Below are positions 1 to 9,709 of a DNA stretch of 32,928 nucleotides, piece after piece. The stretch comes from an uncultured Bacteroides sp. (lineage in GTDB: Bacteria > Bacteroidota > Bacteroidia > Bacteroidales > Bacteroidaceae), in contig CAKUYM010000014.1 of the NCBI GenBank assembly GCA_934716785.1, positions 1 through 32,928 on the forward strand, read 5' to 3'. The translations under genes were made by a program, and so were the position numbers. The notes under the pieces are model-generated. The model searched no databases and was not told where the DNA came from. It saw nothing but the letters and a program-made list of their open reading frames with translations. Each line of letters begins with the position of its first letter. Positions within the stretch are counted from its first letter, which is position 1.

Positions 1-138
1 GCTATAATGATATTGCATCTCCAAGCAAAGTGAAGAGGTGGGTGAAAGGCTTGCCCTTCACCCGCAAACGCCCTATCTATCGGGAGTTCAGAAGAAAGGT
101 GAAGGGGATTAAAGGCACAAGATATGCATACGTTATCC
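1..138. other. Left-edge non-coding stretch with competing GGTGAA hairpins
   Basis: No convincing gene lies between the window edge and the HTCS-1 stop. The stretch carries an imperfect inverted repeat at 38-65 (arms GGGTGAAAGGC at 40-50 and GCCCTTCACCC at 53-63, with one A-C mismatch that becomes a G-U pair in the minus-strand RNA). A further GGTGAAGGG copy at 98-106 could pair with the same CCCTTCACC arm at 54-62. On the minus strand this lies about 75-100 nt past the HTCS-1 stop and could be part of its 3' end, but there is no clear T-tract. Confidence 0.35.
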
Positions 139-3100
139 TTATTTTTCTCCTATATATTTGGAAGGAGACACCCCGAAGTGTTCCGTAAAGTGCTTGCGAA
201 GCGTGCGAGTATCCGAATAACCGACCATCTCCGTAATCTCCTGAATCGAGTATCGCTTTTCCAAAATCAATGAAGCGGCCTTACTGATGCGGATACTCCG
301 AATCATATCTATTACAGACAAGTCACTACGCTGCTTAACTTTACGATATAGGGTAGGCTGGCTCATATTCAGTTGCTCGGCAAGCATCTTGACATTAAAG
401 TTCTCATTGGAGAGATTGACTTCTATGACATGAATGAGTTGTTGCAGAAAAACATCCTCCTGTTCCCCCTCTTCCGATTTTTGTTTCAACATCAAAGCTT
501 TCGTATAAATCCTCTTCAACTGTTCGCGCCGCAAGATCAGGTTATCGACTATCGCTTTCAGGATTTCCGGATTAAAAGGCTTCATCATGTAATCATCCGC
601 TCCGCTATACGAGCCCTGCAATATATCCGCATCTTCCGCTTTGGCCGTCAGCATCAGGATAGGGATGTGCGCAGTCTCCTGCCAGGCACGAATCTCCCTA
701 CAACATGCAAAGCCGTCTTTTACCGGCATCATTACATCCGAAATAATCAGATCCGGAAGCAGTTCTTTTGCCATACATACACCCTCCTCACCATTATGCG
801 CTTGATGAACAGCATATTTACGGGCAAACAAGCTACAGATATATTCACGGACATCTTCATTATCTTCAATAACCAATAGGCTTTTCTTCGTCTCAGCATT
901 CTGTATTTCATCTGTCGGGACCTGCCGGGACACTTCCGTCTCCCCAACACCACTCTCCTGTTCTATCTCTTCCTGCGGACAATCCACCCATTCGCAAGCA
1001 TCCTTCAAAAAATGCTCCTTCCCCTCAGGAATATACAACACAAACGTACTCCCCTCTCCCGGCGCACTTTCCAACATGACCACCCCATGGTGCAAATCCA
1101 TCGTATTTTTCACGATATGCAAGCCGATTCCGATCTTTGTCGAAACCTCCGGTGTACTATCTCCGGTTATGAATGATTCAAAAACACGTTTCTGCAAGTC
1201 TTCTGATATTCCCACTCCCGTGTCCGATACAGCTATCTGGCAATACCCGTTTCCATCCTTCAGCACATAAGAAGCAGAGAGCAAGATGCTACCATCCGGA
1301 GAGGGTGTGTACTTAAAAGCATTGGAGAGAAGATTCTGCACGGCAGAGAAAATCTTACTCTCATCCACCCAGAACAGCAGTCTCTCTTCCGGCAGATTCA
1401 CCTCGAAATGCAAGCCTCTGACTTCCGCCATTTGTCGGAAAGGCTCTGACACATTTCTTATCAATTGTCCCAGATCAACCTCCGATATCCGGAGCCTCAC
1501 CATGCCGGCTTCTATTTTCTGTACATACAGCAGATGGTCAACCAAGGTATGCAATGACGTGGCATTCTTATACATCACCTGCAACTTCTTATAAAAGAAC
1601 TCAGATAAATCACCTTGTTTTATCAATTCCTGCAACGGAGCAAGAATCAGGGTAAGCGGAGTACGCAGTTCATGGGCAACTCCCGTAAAGAAGTTTTCGC
1701 GTTCCATACGCATCTGATGCTCATTCTCCCGTTCCAAATTGACCGTCAGTAATTCATGCCTCATCTGCATTTCGCGTTCCAACCGTTTCTGACGCATCCT
1801 TATCAGACGAATGCCATAAACCATTCCACCCAATACCAAAAGAAATATGAAAATACGAAAAAGCAAGGTATTACTCCAATGAGGAAGAATAACGATTTTC
1901 AAAGAGGTCACAGCCCCAGTCTGCCCATCCGGGTAAATGCTCCTTACCTCAAAAACATAATCTCCGGCGGACAGGTTGGTGTACACAGCTTTCTCGCCAT
2001 CATCGGATATCAGCCAATTCTCCTGATAAGGCAGAAGGCGATAGTTGTATTTCTGCTGCTCGTTTGAATAAGACAGATTGTTAAACATTAAAGAGAAGTC
2101 CCGATTGTCATTATTCAGTACCACCTTATCCGTATAAGAGATCATCTTGTCGAGCACGACTTGATCGTTTATCTTTTCCCCAATCTCAACAGGACGGTTG
2201 TCAACCTCCAAACCTGTAATCAAGACTCGTTCATTGTTCGGCCATCCATCTATTTCATTCGGGTCAAAATAAGTCAGGCTTTGGTTATTTCCAAAAAACA
2301 AAGTTCCACAACTGAATAGTGCGGAGCGGTTACTCCCTGCTATATAATAATTATAAAAGAGATGCTGATGCCGGCTATAACGTGATACTCCGGAGTTACT
2401 TCCCAGCCAAATATGTTCTTTTCCATCTTCTACGATACAACCGATAAAATTGCTGCATAACCCATTGCTTGTTGTATAAAACTCACTGATTGCATCCAGA
2501 GAAGGTGAAAGGAGGGCAAAACCATCGGTATAGCCTATATACAAATTCCCGTCAGAAGATGCCAACAATGAGCGCACCGAACGAGAATCAAGTTCAGCAT
2601 CGTGCTCATAACCCTTTCGAGCTACTATATCACCGGATGCCGATTCTGTAATCTTACATACTCCCTGCAGGCTTGTCCCCAACCAGATTGCCCCATCTTC
2701 CGTTTGGGCAATGGCACGTACCCAAAGAGCTTGCACATTCAAACAACGTTCTATCGGCAACCTCACACATGTCCCTGTTTGTTGTTCATATAAAAGCACT
2801 CCCTGCTCCGTGCCAATCCAAAGTCGTCCTCTCCCATCCATATGTAAAGCCCATACGGGAGATTTACTGGCCATTCCATCTATCAATAAGGACCGGGTGT
2901 GAAACTTACCGGATTTTATATTATAAACTGTCAGCATGCCATTCTTATTTCCAAACCAAAGGTTGCCTCCGGTAGAATCTTTCAACGCACACAATATAGT
3001 TTCTTCCTGTTTCCTTTCCTTTATATCCAACTCTGAAAAGCTGAGTCTTTTCCCTTGAACATACGGCATGTCACTCCGCATTATCCCTTTATGGAAAGTA

Positions 3101-4233
3101 GCTAACCATATATACCGTTTATCATCCATAAGCATACTGCATATCTCATTATGCCTATCCTGATAATAACGATTATAAAACTGCGCCCTCAAGTCCGAAT
3201 ACATTACCCCACCGCCATTGGTACCGATCCATAAAACACCATTCGGGTCGTAATATGCCGCAATCATACGAGTTTCCAAATTCTGCTGAACTTGGGAGAC
3301 TGTATTATTATAAATCTCAGTAGTCAGTTTCTGCGGATACTCCTTATCCGGCATCAATAATGTATATCCACTCCAAGTCACCGCCAAATAACGATTGTCA
3401 TCTATCGGTACGATCTGATAAACATCCGTATGGGAAAGCTGGTTTTCCTTTGCAATTCCGTCATACGAAAGACGGTCAACCTGATGATTCTGTTTGTAAT
3501 AACGAATGATTCCATGTGAAATTGTAGATATCCAAACAATCTCATCTTTACATAATATAGATGTAATCCCTACAGGCTTTTCTACCTCCAACACAACTTT
3601 TTTACACGACTGGGGATTATCAGGATGGAAGAATAATAAATAGCCGGAATTGGTTGCCAAACATAATCCTCTACCGTCAGGACAAATAGCGGAGAAAGAT
3701 TCTCCCTTTTCAAATAATAACTTAAATTCTTTTTTAAGTTTTATATGAAGTGAACCCGAATGATCCGACTGAAACACCTGTTTCTTCCATTGATACAACT
3801 GCAATTTATCTCCAGATATAGCCCAGAAAGAAGTATCATCCATCGGCAATAAACGCAATACAGACACTTTTCTTATCTTTTGTTCCCAAATTGCCGGGAT
3901 GAAACATTCCTGTTTTCTATTGAAACAATAAAGCCGACTTTCTGCAACAATTCCAAGATAATCTTTAGACAATTCCACTATTTCCTCCACCGAAATGGAT
4001 ATCTCTAAAGGACTAAAATTCTTAATTGTCTTGCCATCGTACCGACTTAAACCATTATTTGTGCCAAACCACATAAATCCATCTACATCCTTATATATAC
4101 AAGAAACCGTATTGTCTACCAGTCCGTCCTGCATCGTCAACAGCCGAACATCCTTATCAAAAAATGCATAAGCAGAAATCAAAGGATAACTACCGATAAA
4201 CAAAATAATTACAATTAGATTTAAGTGTTTCAT
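139..4233 (-). CDS. Hybrid two-component system regulator (HTCS-1) of PUL 1
   Basis: A 1364-residue one-protein sensor and regulator that probably detects an oligosaccharide in the periplasm and activates the divergent SusC-1 operon. In order: signal peptide (1-23); beta-propeller repeats of the Reg_prop type (about 25-690, with recurring W(F/I)GT.NG(L/V) motifs); a Y_Y_Y domain (about 700-770); a membrane helix (about 785-808); a histidine kinase with H-box AHELRTP (His854), N-box NLLSNAFKYTP, G1 box DTGVGIS and G2 box GIGLHIV; a receiver domain with phospho-acceptor Asp1166 in SDVMMP and the conserved Lys in KPF; and a C-terminal AraC-type HTH (about 1255-1364). All catalytic boxes look intact, unlike HTCS-2. 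It is divergent from SusC-1 across 180 bp, the usual HTCS-target arrangement. Its own promoter is not clear; TAGCTTTA on the minus strand at 4265-4272 is one mismatch from the -7 consensus. Confidence 0.96.
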   Translation of the reverse strand: MKHLNLIVIILFIGSYPLISAYAFFDKDVRLLTMQDGLVDNTVSCIYKDVDGFMWFGTNNGLSRYDGKTIKNFSPLEISISVEEIVELSKDYLGIVAESRLYCFNRKQECFIPAIWEQKIRKVSVLRLLPMDDTSFWAISGDKLQLYQWKKQVFQSDHSGSLHIKLKKEFKLLFEKGESFSAICPDGRGLCLATNSGYLLFFHPDNPQSCKKVVLEVEKPVGITSILCKDEIVWISTISHGIIRYYKQNHQVDRLSYDGIAKENQLSHTDVYQIVPIDDNRYLAVTWSGYTLLMPDKEYPQKLTTEIYNNTVSQVQQNLETRMIAAYYDPNGVLWIGTNGGGVMYSDLRAQFYNRYYQDRHNEICSMLMDDKRYIWLATFHKGIMRSDMPYVQGKRLSFSELDIKERKQEETILCALKDSTGGNLWFGNKNGMLTVYNIKSGKFHTRSLLIDGMASKSPVWALHMDGRGRLWIGTEQGVLLYEQQTGTCVRLPIERCLNVQALWVRAIAQTEDGAIWLGTSLQGVCKITESASGDIVARKGYEHDAELDSRSVRSLLASSDGNLYIGYTDGFALLSPSLDAISEFYTTSNGLCSNFIGCIVEDGKEHIWLGSNSGVSRYSRHQHLFYNYYIAGSNRSALFSCGTLFFGNNQSLTYFDPNEIDGWPNNERVLITGLEVDNRPVEIGEKINDQVVLDKMISYTDKVVLNNDNRDFSLMFNNLSYSNEQQKYNYRLLPYQENWLISDDGEKAVYTNLSAGDYVFEVRSIYPDGQTGAVTSLKIVILPHWSNTLLFRIFIFLLVLGGMVYGIRLIRMRQKRLEREMQMRHELLTVNLERENEHQMRMERENFFTGVAHELRTPLTLILAPLQELIKQGDLSEFFYKKLQVMYKNATSLHTLVDHLLYVQKIEAGMVRLRISEVDLGQLIRNVSEPFRQMAEVRGLHFEVNLPEERLLFWVDESKIFSAVQNLLSNAFKYTPSPDGSILLSASYVLKDGNGYCQIAVSDTGVGISEDLQKRVFESFITGDSTPEVSTKIGIGLHIVKNTMDLHHGVVMLESAPGEGSTFVLYIPEGKEHFLKDACEWVDCPQEEIEQESGVGETEVSRQVPTDEIQNAETKKSLLVIEDNEDVREYICSLFARKYAVHQAHNGEEGVCMAKELLPDLIISDVMMPVKDGFACCREIRAWQETAHIPILMLTAKAEDADILQGSYSGADDYMMKPFNPEILKAIVDNLILRREQLKRIYTKALMLKQKSEEGEQEDVFLQQLIHVIEVNLSNENFNVKMLAEQLNMSQPTLYRKVKQRSDLSVIDMIRSIRISKAASLILEKRYSIQEITEMVGYSDTRTLRKHFTEHFGVSPSKYIGEK

Positions 4234-4341
4234 TTTAAAATCAATTTAAAGCAAATGAACGAAATAAAGCTAAAATATACAAAGAAAGCAATAAGAAAAT
4301 GGCAGATGAATTGAACATGCATGATGAATGAAAAAAGTATG

Positions 4342-4374
4342 TATGTCCGCAAAGTCCTAATTGACCTACTTTTG
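4342..4374 (+). promoter_or_regulatory. Candidate promoter of the SusC-1 operon
   Basis: TACTTTTG at 4367-4374 matches the Bacteroides -7 consensus TAnnTTTG exactly and lies 39 bp before the SusC-1 ATG. A weak -33 candidate (TATG at 4342-4345) sits 21 bp upstream. The 180-bp gap between HTCS-1 and SusC-1 must also hold the HTCS-1 binding site, but I could not identify one. The direct-repeat operator seen in PUL 2 is absent here, consistent with a different regulator. Confidence 0.5.
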
Positions 4375-4413
4375 TAATACAATCACCTGACGTATAACTT
4401 TAAATAAAATGCA

Positions 4414-7400
4414 ATGAGAAAACTAACAGCGTTATTTACTATGTTGTTGTTTAGCATCAACTTCATGCATGCACAGCAACTCAACATCAAGGGTACCGTT
4501 ATGGACCAAAGGCTTAATGAGCCTATCATTGGTGCAAGTGTATTAGTGGAAGGTACTCCGAATGGAACTATTACCGATATGAACGGTAACTTCTCTCTAA
4601 ACAATGTTTCTAAAGGCAATGTACTAAAAATATCCTATATTGGATATCAATCTCAGCAAATTACAATCAATGGAAATCAGACTACTTTCAGAATCATCTT
4701 AGTCGAAAGTACACAGAATATAGATGAAGTGGTAGTGGTGGGCTTCGGTACACAAAAGAAGGTCAATCTAACCGGTTCTGTTGCAACTGTAGATGCTAAG
4801 ACATTAGAATCACGACCTGTCACTTCTGTTGCTCAAGCTTTACAAGGAGTAGTTCCCGGATTAAATATCAACGCAAATGATAAAGGTGGTCGATTAGATA
4901 AAAATCCGACAATGAATATTCGTGGAAATGGCAACTTAGGAACCGGTTCCAGCGCTTCCCCCTTAGTATTAATAGATGGAGTAGAAGGAGATATCAATGC
5001 ACTTAACCCGCAAGATATTGCCAATATTTCAATATTGAAGGATGCAGCCTCTGCGGCTGTTTATGGATCTCGTGCCCCTTTCGGAGTTATTTTAGTAACC
5101 ACCAAATCCGGACATAAAGGAAAAACACAGATACAATACTCTGGTAATATCCGTTGGTCAAGACCTACAAATATTCCTGATATGCTCGACTCGTACAGAT
5201 TTGCCCAATACTTTAATGCAGCAAACCAAAACAAAGATCCTGGGGCCACAGATCTGTTCGATGCAGATACCATGGATCGTATTCTAAAATACATGAATGG
5301 AGAATATGAATACACTTCAGACCCTACCAAACAACAAGGAAGCAATTTTTTTCAATTCAATATGCGTTCCAATGATAATCAAAATTGGCCTCGCAATTTC
5401 ATAGACAAAACAGCATTCGGGCAAGAACACAACCTCAGTGTTTCAGGAGGTAGTGAAAAAGTGCAATATTATATTTCTGGTGCATTCCTCTCACAAGAAG
5501 GTCAAATGAACTATTCCGAAGAGAAGAAAAAACGTTATAATATAACAGGAAAAGTGACCGGAGAAGTCACTAAATGGCTGTCTTTGGATTTTAACACACG
5601 ACTTATCCGTACAGATATAGAAATGCCAACTTTCATGAAGCTATATGGAGACCGTTTCTTTGCAGAAACCACCAAATTGTATCCAATGATGCCGTTGTAT
5701 GATAACAACGGTCACTATACCCGCAATCCTAAACTAATGCAGCTGACCTCCGGTGGACGATCAAATACCGTAAACGACAGTTATTTCACACAAGGAGGAT
5801 TTACGCTCACTCCTTTAAAAGGATTATCTATCCGCGGAGAAGCCACTTACCATACTGAGAGTTATAGACATCTATATGGAGTTAATAAAGTATTTCTATA
5901 TACACGCGATAATCAGCCGGTAGAAGAAGCATGGTTGGGCGGAGATAATGATTTGGTAGCAGGAAGCACATTTACACAAAGCGAGGCACAACAAATTTCG
6001 ATGATGACCACAGCTTTATATGCAGATTACAACTATTCCATCTCCAACCATAACTTTAAACTGATGGCAGGTATGAATAGCGAATATAATTATTTCAATA
6101 ATCTAACCGGACGCCGTTTTGGAGTAATTGATCCCAATATACCAAGTTTAAATACAGCTATTGGAAACAGCAGCAATTCGGCTGAAACAAAAGAGTGGGC
6201 TACACTTGGCTATTTCGCTCGTCTGAATTACGATTATGATGGACGCTATCTGCTTGAATTTAATGTACGCCGTGATGGCACGTCCCGTTTCCGAAAAGAT
6301 CAACGTTGGGAAACATATCCTTCGATATCCATTGGTTGGAACATTGCCCGCGAATCGTTCTGGCATTCTTTTGAAAAGTTTGTAAACACACTTAAGTTAC
6401 GTGCTTCTTACGGGAGTTTAGGTAATCAAAATACCGACAACTGGTATCCCACTTATTCCATCCAAAATATCAAAGTTGGCAATTCTGATGTAGGCGACAT
6501 GGCTTCTGGAGGACGTTGGTTGGTAAATACGGATAAACGGTCGAATATAGCAACATCACCTGCACTCGTAAGTGCTTTATTGACTTGGGAACGTATTTAT
6601 AATTATAATATAGGAGTCGATTTTGGAGCTTTCAACAACCGTCTTACCGGATATTTCGACTGGTTCATCCGCGACACCAAAGATATGGTAGGACCAGCAG
6701 AAGAGCTGTCACCGATAGTTGGTGCGAGTGCCCCTAAAATGAATAATACAGCGCTACGTACCAAAGGATGGGAACTCCAAATCAGTTGGCAGGATAGAAT
6801 AGGTCATTTGGGCTACAGTGTAGCTTTTAATGTAGCCGATTCAAGAACAGAAGTTACTGAATATCCAAATCCCGACAAACAATTAAAAGACGGGAATAGC
6901 AAAGAACTCTATTGGAAAGGAAAGATGCTTGGAGAAATATGGGGATATAAGACAATAGGCATAGCTAAAACAGACGAAGAAATGGCCAACTGGATTGCCC
7001 AACATGATCAAAGCAAGTTAAAAGGAGGTGGAAATAACATATGGAAAGCAGGTGATATCATGTATGCCAATTTAGATGGTAACCCGGATATCGAAGGTGG
7101 TTCAACAGCTACCGATCCCAAAGATTTGACTATTATAGGGAATAGCACACCACGTTACCGCTTTGGCCTCAACTTGTCCCTTGACTATAAAGGATTTGAT
7201 TTTGGTATCATGTTTCAGGGAATAGCCAAAAGAGATTATTGGGTAGATGGTATGATTTTTTGGGGAGTAAACGGAGGACAATGGAACTCTACAGGTTATG
7301 AAGGACACTGGGATTTCTTCCGCCCTGAGGGAGATCCGTTGGGTGCAAACCTAAATGCCTATTACCCGCGACCTATCTTGAACAGTACACAAAACCAACA

Positions 7401-7662
7401 GGTTCAGTCAGGATATCTACAGAATGCAGCTTACATTCGTCTAAAGAATTTACAAGTAGGATATTCACTACCCAAAAGTCTGATTCATAAAATCGGATTG
7501 GAGAAAGTGCGCATTTTCTTTTCTGGCGATAACTTATGGTGCGGCACCAAGTTGAACAAGAACTTTGATCCTGAGCTTATCGGTAAATCCGATTGGGGAA
7601 ATAACGGAATGGCTTATCCATTGAGTTATACTCTTTCTTGTGGTATTAATATAACGTTATAA
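4414..7662 (+). CDS. SusC-like TonB-dependent outer-membrane transporter (PUL 1)
   Basis: A 1082-residue SusC-family transporter that imports oligosaccharides across the outer membrane using TonB energy, paired with the SusD lipoprotein that follows 15 bp downstream. It has a signal peptide (1-20, ending MHA), an N-terminal carboxypeptidase-regulatory-like domain (about 22-95, with IIGASVLVEGT and TDMNGNFSL), the TonB box IDEVVVVGFG (103-112), a plug domain with LVLIDGVEGD and SILKDAASAAVYGSRAPFGV, and a long beta-barrel to the C terminus. The start is fixed because the ATG 5 bp upstream runs into a stop after two codons. It is the first gene of the PUL 1 operon, probably activated by HTCS-1. 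Length is normal for the family. The protein ends in Ile-Thr-Leu rather than the more usual terminal aromatic residue. Confidence 0.97.
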   Translation: MRKLTALFTMLLFSINFMHAQQLNIKGTVMDQRLNEPIIGASVLVEGTPNGTITDMNGNFSLNNVSKGNVLKISYIGYQSQQITINGNQTTFRIILVESTQNIDEVVVVGFGTQKKVNLTGSVATVDAKTLESRPVTSVAQALQGVVPGLNINANDKGGRLDKNPTMNIRGNGNLGTGSSASPLVLIDGVEGDINALNPQDIANISILKDAASAAVYGSRAPFGVILVTTKSGHKGKTQIQYSGNIRWSRPTNIPDMLDSYRFAQYFNAANQNKDPGATDLFDADTMDRILKYMNGEYEYTSDPTKQQGSNFFQFNMRSNDNQNWPRNFIDKTAFGQEHNLSVSGGSEKVQYYISGAFLSQEGQMNYSEEKKKRYNITGKVTGEVTKWLSLDFNTRLIRTDIEMPTFMKLYGDRFFAETTKLYPMMPLYDNNGHYTRNPKLMQLTSGGRSNTVNDSYFTQGGFTLTPLKGLSIRGEATYHTESYRHLYGVNKVFLYTRDNQPVEEAWLGGDNDLVAGSTFTQSEAQQISMMTTALYADYNYSISNHNFKLMAGMNSEYNYFNNLTGRRFGVIDPNIPSLNTAIGNSSNSAETKEWATLGYFARLNYDYDGRYLLEFNVRRDGTSRFRKDQRWETYPSISIGWNIARESFWHSFEKFVNTLKLRASYGSLGNQNTDNWYPTYSIQNIKVGNSDVGDMASGGRWLVNTDKRSNIATSPALVSALLTWERIYNYNIGVDFGAFNNRLTGYFDWFIRDTKDMVGPAEELSPIVGASAPKMNNTALRTKGWELQISWQDRIGHLGYSVAFNVADSRTEVTEYPNPDKQLKDGNSKELYWKGKMLGEIWGYKTIGIAKTDEEMANWIAQHDQSKLKGGGNNIWKAGDIMYANLDGNPDIEGGSTATDPKDLTIIGNSTPRYRFGLNLSLDYKGFDFGIMFQGIAKRDYWVDGMIFWGVNGGQWNSTGYEGHWDFFRPEGDPLGANLNAYYPRPILNSTQNQQVQSGYLQNAAYIRLKNLQVGYSLPKSLIHKIGLEKVRIFFSGDNLWCGTKLNKNFDPELIGKSDWGNNGMAYPLSYTLSCGINITL

Positions 7663-7677
7663 TAAAAATAAATAAGC

Positions 7678-9615
7678 ATGATTATGAAAACAAAGATTAT
7701 ATTATACTCTTATCTGACTGCATTGTTTACTTTATCATCTTGTAGTGATTTTCTGGACAGGCAGCCTCTTTCAGACAATGTAGACGAAAGTTCATTCACT
7801 ACAGAAGGTATGTTAGAAGCATACTGCAACGCTAAATATGACTTGCTACCCGATTTTGCAAGTACAAAGCCCAAGGCCGTAAATCCTTTTACATTAGATA
7901 ATAACAGTGACAATCAAGCCACGACTTCACCTATTGACGCGTTTCTTCTTCAACGAGTTACTGTGCCGGCCAGTGGTAGCTATGACCTCCATGAGAGACT
8001 ACGTGACTGTAACCGTTTTTTATATTATTGCACAGAAAATATAGCCAACGGTTCGTTGGAGGACAATAACAAAGTCAAACAATATATAGGAGAAATGTAC
8101 TTCTTCCGTGCCTACATTTATTTTACTTATTTGCAAAAATTCGGTGACTTCCCCATTGTAGACCAAATACTCAATGATGCAGACTATGCAATGAATGTAG
8201 AAGCCAACAAACGCAAACCTAGAAATGAAGTGGCCCGTTTCATTCTAAGTGATTTGGATAAAGCAATAGAGCGCCTTCAGCCACAAAGTAGCGGAATTGC
8301 AGCTCATCGCTTAAATCAAGAAACAGCATATCTGTTCAAATCCCGTGTCGCTCTCTATGAAGGTACATGGGAAACTTATCATAAAGGGACAGCCAGAGTT
8401 CCGGGTGGTCCCAACTGGCCGGGTGGTACTTTTAACGGGAACTTAGACACAGAAATCGCCTTCTTCCTTGGAGAAGCTATGAGTGCAGCCAAAATCATAG
8501 CCGATGCCATTCCTTTGGAAAATGATTACATCAGCATGTTCAACCAATATGATTTAACATCAAAGAAAGAAGTACTCTTATGGAGAATGTATAGTTCTAC
8601 AGCATCCGTAAACCATTTAGTAGAAGGAAGTTACCATAATATTGTCGAAGAAGGAACTGCAGGCGATCCCGGATATACAGTATTCGCCACCAGTGGAGGT
8701 GGCAATTATACCCGTTCACTTGTAGAAAGCTTCTTAATGAAAAATGGTCTACCAATCTATGCTGATGGCTCTCTGTATAAAGGAGACAAAAAACTGAATG
8801 ATGTTATCGACGGGCGAGATAATCGTTTAGTTTCTTCCATGTCAGTACCTGGTGACCTTATGTGGAGAGGAAAAAATTTAGATAAAGAATACAAATTAGA
8901 TCTTCCCGGCTTTACCACGAAACATGGTATGAATACAACCGGATATCTCGTACGCAAAGGATGGAGAGATAGCAATGTAGCACCTAATGACAATTCACCT
9001 ATGGCAATGGTTCTTTTCCGCGCAGGAGAAGCATATATTAACTATATAGAAGCCGATTACGTGAAAAATAAAAATCTAGACGCAAATAGTCAGAAATATT
9101 GGAAAGCTCTGAGAACACGTGCCAAAGTAGATGACAATTATCAAAAAACGATTGACGCTACAGATTTGAGTAAAGAACCTGATTTGGCAAAATATTCAGG
9201 AGGAGTTTTGGTTGATGCCACATTATATAATATTCGCCGTGAGCGCCGTAATGAGTTTATTGCAGAAGGCATGCGTAAAAACGATCTATATCGCTGGAGA
9301 GCACTTGACACCATGAAAGATTATCATATAGAAGGCATGAATCTATGGGACGAATTCTATATCAGTTATCAGAAATACTTAGATGACGGTTCAATGATCG
9401 TCATAGACAAAAGCGTTTCTAAATATCTGCGCCCACTCTTTCAAAACACTTTGGCTAAAGATGGATATACATTTGAAGAAGCGAACTATTTATCCCCTTT
9501 GTCTTACGACATATTCAGGCTATCAACTCCTGAAAAAGGAGGTGATGTATCTACTTCCGTAGTATATCAAAATCCAGGATGGCCAATTGAAAAGGAAGGA
9601 ACTGCCATTCAATAG
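7678..9615 (+). CDS. SusD-like glycan-binding lipoprotein (PUL 1)
   Basis: A 645-residue RagB/SusD-family lipoprotein that caps the SusC-1 barrel and binds the glycan at the cell surface. The signal peptide ends in a lipobox (TLSSC, Cys22 from the first ATG). The start is either the ATG at 7678 or the in-frame ATG at 7684; the second gives the more typical MKTK start. The mature N terminus SDFLDRQPLSD and the C-terminal block YNIRRERRNEFIAEGMR...YRWR are classic SusD signatures. It is directly downstream of and co-oriented with SusC-1. A strong hairpin follows before the sulfatase gene, which could favour SusCD expression over the enzyme genes. Confidence 0.96.
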   Translation: MIMKTKIILYSYLTALFTLSSCSDFLDRQPLSDNVDESSFTTEGMLEAYCNAKYDLLPDFASTKPKAVNPFTLDNNSDNQATTSPIDAFLLQRVTVPASGSYDLHERLRDCNRFLYYCTENIANGSLEDNNKVKQYIGEMYFFRAYIYFTYLQKFGDFPIVDQILNDADYAMNVEANKRKPRNEVARFILSDLDKAIERLQPQSSGIAAHRLNQETAYLFKSRVALYEGTWETYHKGTARVPGGPNWPGGTFNGNLDTEIAFFLGEAMSAAKIIADAIPLENDYISMFNQYDLTSKKEVLLWRMYSSTASVNHLVEGSYHNIVEEGTAGDPGYTVFATSGGGNYTRSLVESFLMKNGLPIYADGSLYKGDKKLNDVIDGRDNRLVSSMSVPGDLMWRGKNLDKEYKLDLPGFTTKHGMNTTGYLVRKGWRDSNVAPNDNSPMAMVLFRAGEAYINYIEADYVKNKNLDANSQKYWKALRTRAKVDDNYQKTIDATDLSKEPDLAKYSGGVLVDATLYNIRRERRNEFIAEGMRKNDLYRWRALDTMKDYHIEGMNLWDEFYISYQKYLDDGSMIVIDKSVSKYLRPLFQNTLAKDGYTFEEANYLSPLSYDIFRLSTPEKGGDVSTSVVYQNPGWPIEKEGTAIQ

Positions 9616-9635
9616 GTATCTTGCCAATTAATAGA

Positions 9636-9675
9636 GATGTGTCGACATTACTTTTAAAGTATGTGTTGGCACATC
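9636..9675 (+). terminator. Long intercistronic hairpin after SusD-1
   Basis: An inverted repeat running from GATGTGTCGACAT to TGTTGGCACATC, with inner arms TACTT and AAGTA closing on a three-base loop. It makes roughly 18 pairs with a few G-U wobbles and one bulge. No T-tract follows, so an mRNA-stabilising or partially terminating hairpin between the SusCD genes and the enzyme genes is more likely than a full terminator. TATCTTTA at 9688-9695 is one mismatch from a -7 element, so a secondary promoter for the downstream genes is possible but weak. Confidence 0.55.
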
Positions 9676-9709
9676 AATTTAAATGATTATCTTTAAGCAC
9701 TGAAAAAAA

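Noticed and set aside
3..188. A 61-codon plus-strand open frame entering from the left edge and ending at 186-188
   Set aside because: It has no visible start, overlaps the HTCS-1 C terminus by about 50 bp, and encodes a very basic, unrecognisable sequence through a hairpin-rich stretch. It could be the tail of a gene outside the window, but the support is too weak to call.
4234..4366. Search for a copy of the PUL 2 direct-repeat operator, or another 21-bp-period repeat, upstream of SusC-1
   Set aside because: Only short AT-rich similarities were found (for example GATGAA at 4305 and 4323 with an 18-bp period), not better than expected by chance. HTCS-1 probably recognises a different sequence.
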